From: Gudongella sp046224405
GTDB lineage: Bacteria > Bacillota > Clostridia > Tissierellales > Tissierellaceae
Length of the DNA stretch: 64,000 bases
Reading direction: 5' to 3'
Assembly (NCBI RefSeq): GCF_046224405.1
Contig: NZ_JBJXRK010000001.1
Coordinates: 310,001-374,000, forward strand
Positions 61,810 to 64,000 of this stretch are shown here, in pieces. The notes beneath the pieces are model-generated. The model did no database searches, had not been told where the DNA came from, and was given only the letters and a program-made list of their open reading frames with translations. The translations under genes and the position numbers were made by a program. How positions within the stretch are numbered: the stretch's first letter is position 1; each line of letters opens with the position of its first letter.

Positions 61810-62745
61810 ATGGTTATAGTAGTTGGTAGCCTCAATATGGATCTCGTGGTGAGAGCTCCTAAAATACCAAGACCTGGAGAGACGGTACTGGGCTCGGACT
61901 TTAAGCAGGTTCCTGGAGGAAAGGGAGCTAATCAGGCTGATGCAGCCTCAAAGCTTGGTGCTGAGACAGCAATGCTTGGAGCTGTTGGAAAGGATTCCAT
62001 GGGTGATCAGCTTATCCAGGCACTGAAAAAAGATGGTGTAAATGTTGAGATGGTTCTGAAGAAGGAGAACCTCCCCACTGGCGTAGCTGCAATCGTTGTG
62101 GAGGATTCCGGAAACAATGCCATAACTGTTGCTCCAGGTGCTAACTCTGCCCTTACACCTGATGATCTTTCGGGTATGGAGAAGGTGTTTGAAAAAGCCA
62201 AGGTAATGCTGGTTCAGCTGGAAACTCCCATAGATACTGTAAAGGCTTCACTTAGGATGGCAAGAAAAAACAATGTCACAACCATTCTTAACCCAGCCCC
62301 AGCAACAGAGCTGGATGATGAGATATTCTCCCTGGTTGATATCCTCACCCCCAATGAAACCGAGCTTGAGCTCTTGAGCGGCATGGAGACCGACAGCATT
62401 GAAAAGATTGAAGCTGCGGGAAAACATCTGCTGAAAAAGGGTGTCTCCAAGTTGATAATTACCCTTGGCAGTCAGGGAAGCATCCATATAGAAAAGGATT
62501 TTGTGAAATTGCATCCTGCATATAGTGTGAAGGCAGTGGATACAACAGCTGCAGGCGACAGCTTCAATGCAGCTCTAGCAGTATCACTTGCAAAAGGAGA
62601 ACCCATGGAGAATGCCATCACCTTTGCAACAAAGGTTGGTGCCATGACGGTAACCAAGCACGGTGCCCAGACATCCCTCCCACTTATGGGAGAGGTCTTG
62701 GAATTCGATGCTTGGTACGAAAAAATGAAGGTTGAGGAGAGATAA
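61810..62745 (+). CDS. rbsK: Ribokinase
   Basis: 311-residue PfkB-family kinase that phosphorylates ribose at O5. Signature one: GGKGANQADAASKLG; signature two: DTTAAGDSFNAALAVSLAKG, with the catalytic Asp in AAGDSF. It begins VIVVGSLNMDLV. ATG 61810 follows AAAGGAGC, 14 bases past rbsR. Length is typical. Confidence 0.95.
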   Translation: MVIVVGSLNMDLVVRAPKIPRPGETVLGSDFKQVPGGKGANQADAASKLGAETAMLGAVGKDSMGDQLIQALKKDGVNVEMVLKKENLPTGVAAIVVEDSGNNAITVAPGANSALTPDDLSGMEKVFEKAKVMLVQLETPIDTVKASLRMARKNNVTTILNPAPATELDDEIFSLVDILTPNETELELLSGMETDSIEKIEAAGKHLLKKGVSKLIITLGSQGSIHIEKDFVKLHPAYSVKAVDTTAAGDSFNAALAVSLAKGEPMENAITFATKVGAMTVTKHGAQTSLPLMGEVLEFDAWYEKMKVEER

Positions 62746-62747
62746 TT

Positions 62748-63155
62748 ATGAAAAAAGGCTTTCTGCTTAATTCAGAGGTATCATCGACAATATCACATAT
62801 GGGCCACATGGATGAGCTTACAATAGGCGATGCGGGTCTTCCAATCCCTTCTGATACCTATAGGATAGACTTATCCGTATTTGAAGGTGTTCCTTCATTT
62901 CTGGATGTCTTAAGGGGTGTTCTGTCAGAGCAAAAGGTGGAAGGGATTGTCCTGGCTGAGGAGATAAGGGAAGCCAGCCCGGAAATGCATGCCTGGATCC
63001 TTAAGCTTGTTGAGGAATTTGAGGACGAGTTTTCCATCACTTACATCACCCATGAAGAGTTCAAAAAAAGAACAAGTAAGTCAAAGGCAGTTATTAGAAC
63101 CGGGGAGTTCACCCCCTACACAAATGTGATACTGATATCTGGAGTGGTATTTTAA
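62748..63155 (+). CDS. rbsD: D-ribose pyranase
   Basis: 135-residue enzyme that interconverts pyranose and furanose ribose for the kinase. It has HMGHMDELTIGDAGLPIP with the catalytic His and Asp and ends RTGEFTPYTNVILISGV, the family C-terminus. Two bases after rbsK and 23 before rbsA. Confidence 0.95.
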   Translation: MKKGFLLNSEVSSTISHMGHMDELTIGDAGLPIPSDTYRIDLSVFEGVPSFLDVLRGVLSEQKVEGIVLAEEIREASPEMHAWILKLVEEFEDEFSITYITHEEFKKRTSKSKAVIRTGEFTPYTNVILISGVVF

Positions 63156-63178
63156 TAACCTAAGAGGAGGAAATCTCC

Positions 63179-64000
63179 ATGGAAGAAAAAATTGTATCGA
63201 TGGAAAACATAATTAAGGAGTTCTCCGGTGTAAGGGTTCTTGACAACGTTGATTTCAATATCTACAAGGGTAAGGTCATGGCCCTTGTGGGTGAAAACGG
63301 TGCCGGAAAGTCCACCCTGATGAAAATACTTACGGGAGTTTACGTAAGGACCTCCGGAAAGGTTGTTCTGGATGGAAGTCCCGTGGAATTCAATACCACA
63401 AAGGATTCTCAGGATAAGGGTATCGCATTTATACATCAGGAGCTCAACCTTGTCCGTGACCTTTCCATAGGAGAGAACATATTCCTTGGCAGGGAGCCTG
63501 TTGGTATAGGTGGAAAAATCAATTGGAAGAAGCTGTTTGATGACTCAAGGATGTGGTTGACCAAGCTTGGCCTGGATGAGGATCCCAGGGAGCTTGTGAA
63601 AAATATCAGTGTCGGAAAGCAGCAGATGATTGAAATAGCAAAGGCTCTCTCCCTGGATGCACAGGTCATAATCATGGATGAACCAACAGGTGCACTCACC
63701 ATGTCAGAAACAGAAAGACTTTTCCAGGTTGTTAAGGAGTTAAGGGATACCGGACACAGCATTGTATACATTTCACACAGACTTAAGGAGATTTTTGAAA
63801 TCTGTGACCATGTGACGGTCTTAAGAGACGGAACACTGGTTGGAGAGGAGCCCATTGAAAATATTGACGAAGAGAAGATCATCGAGATGATGGTGGGAAG
63901 AAAGCTCAGCGAGCAATACCCAAGGGTTGAGACTGAAATCGGAGAAGTGGTCCTTGAGGTGAAGAACCTTTCAAACAGATTTGTACATGATGTTTCCTTT
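63179..64000 (+). CDS. rbsA: Ribose ABC importer ATP-binding protein (5' part)
   Basis: First 274 codons of a duplicated sugar ATPase that powers ribose uptake. The first domain has Walker A GENGAGKST, signature ISVGKQQMIEIAKAL (variant of LSGGQ as in RbsA) and Walker B VIIMDEPTGALT; the second domain starts near the window end. ATG 63179 follows GAGGAGG. The rest of the operon, permease rbsC and binding protein rbsB, is expected beyond the edge. Confidence 0.93.
   Translation, partial: MEEKIVSMENIIKEFSGVRVLDNVDFNIYKGKVMALVGENGAGKSTLMKILTGVYVRTSGKVVLDGSPVEFNTTKDSQDKGIAFIHQELNLVRDLSIGENIFLGREPVGIGGKINWKKLFDDSRMWLTKLGLDEDPRELVKNISVGKQQMIEIAKALSLDAQVIIMDEPTGALTMSETERLFQVVKELRDTGHSIVYISHRLKEIFEICDHVTVLRDGTLVGEEPIENIDEEKIIEMMVGRKLSEQYPRVETEIGEVVLEVKNLSNRFVHDVSF

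Overview
The window reads as a moderately low-GC Bacillota chromosome, most likely an anaerobic amino-acid-fermenting member of Clostridia. The grounds are strong GGAGG ribosome binding sites, frequent TTG and GTG starts, many hairpin-plus-T-tract terminators, and catabolic operons that each carry a sigma-54 activator. No rRNA, tRNA, CRISPR array or prophage was seen. Most genes lie on the minus strand. Function calls come from motif and family recognition by reading, not from a database search.

Layout. 1-2122: the 5' part of an ABC-F ATPase, a YbaK-type deacylase and a 36-codon membrane micro-ORF. 2381-10598: an acetoin dehydrogenase operon (Lin0512 protein, E1 alpha, E1 beta, AcoX, E2, E3) read leftward from a near-perfect sigma-54 promoter, with acoR immediately upstream. 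10612-15006: a Nudix hydrolase, a nitrilase-family amidase with a DapA-family lyase/aldolase, a guanine-deaminase-like enzyme, and a split permease behind a CsoR-like operator, facing a DUF1858 protein. 15261-24040: a catabolic operon of sodium:solute symporter, YgeW carbamoyltransferase, YgeY M20 hydrolase, threonine-synthase-like enzyme and a second fold-type-II PLP enzyme, with its own sigma-54 promoter and a YgeV-like activator.

24136-32808: ThpR, an acetamidase/formamidase, an LTA-synthase-family protein, a 2-hydroxyacid dehydrogenase, a repeat-rich gap holding an IS3-like element, a SemiSWEET-like protein and an alanine-dehydrogenase-like protein. 32858-40339: a histidine-utilisation set (YjiH transporter, hutU, hutI) from a third sigma-54 promoter, preceded by a RocR-like activator and an FAH-family enzyme. 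40421-47889: DegV, a lipoprotein MsrA-MsrB fusion, a nitroreductase and a binding-protein ABC importer operon with an embedded PP2C-like phosphatase gene.

48038-58324: mostly housekeeping and poorly known genes (SOUL protein, VanZ, PepD, a lipase-like protein, a Mut7-C RNase with a ubiquitin-like domain, an unrecognised protein with a ParB-like tail, an XRE-cupin regulator, signal peptidase I, cardiolipin synthase, a guanylate-kinase-like protein, membrane proteins). 58456-60601: an NfeD-slipin pair. 60788-64000: the start of a ribose operon, rbsR-K-D-A, cut by the window edge.

The unifying theme is three catabolic modules built on one plan: sigma-54 activator gene, then intergenic activator sites and a -24/-12 promoter, then the operon on the same strand. 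The least explained items are the ygeW/ygeY operon with two non-YgeX PLP enzymes, the phosphatase inside the ABC importer operon, the CsoR-like operator on a split permease, and the protein at 52557-53993. A family of 7-bp-period repeats is scattered through intergenic DNA.
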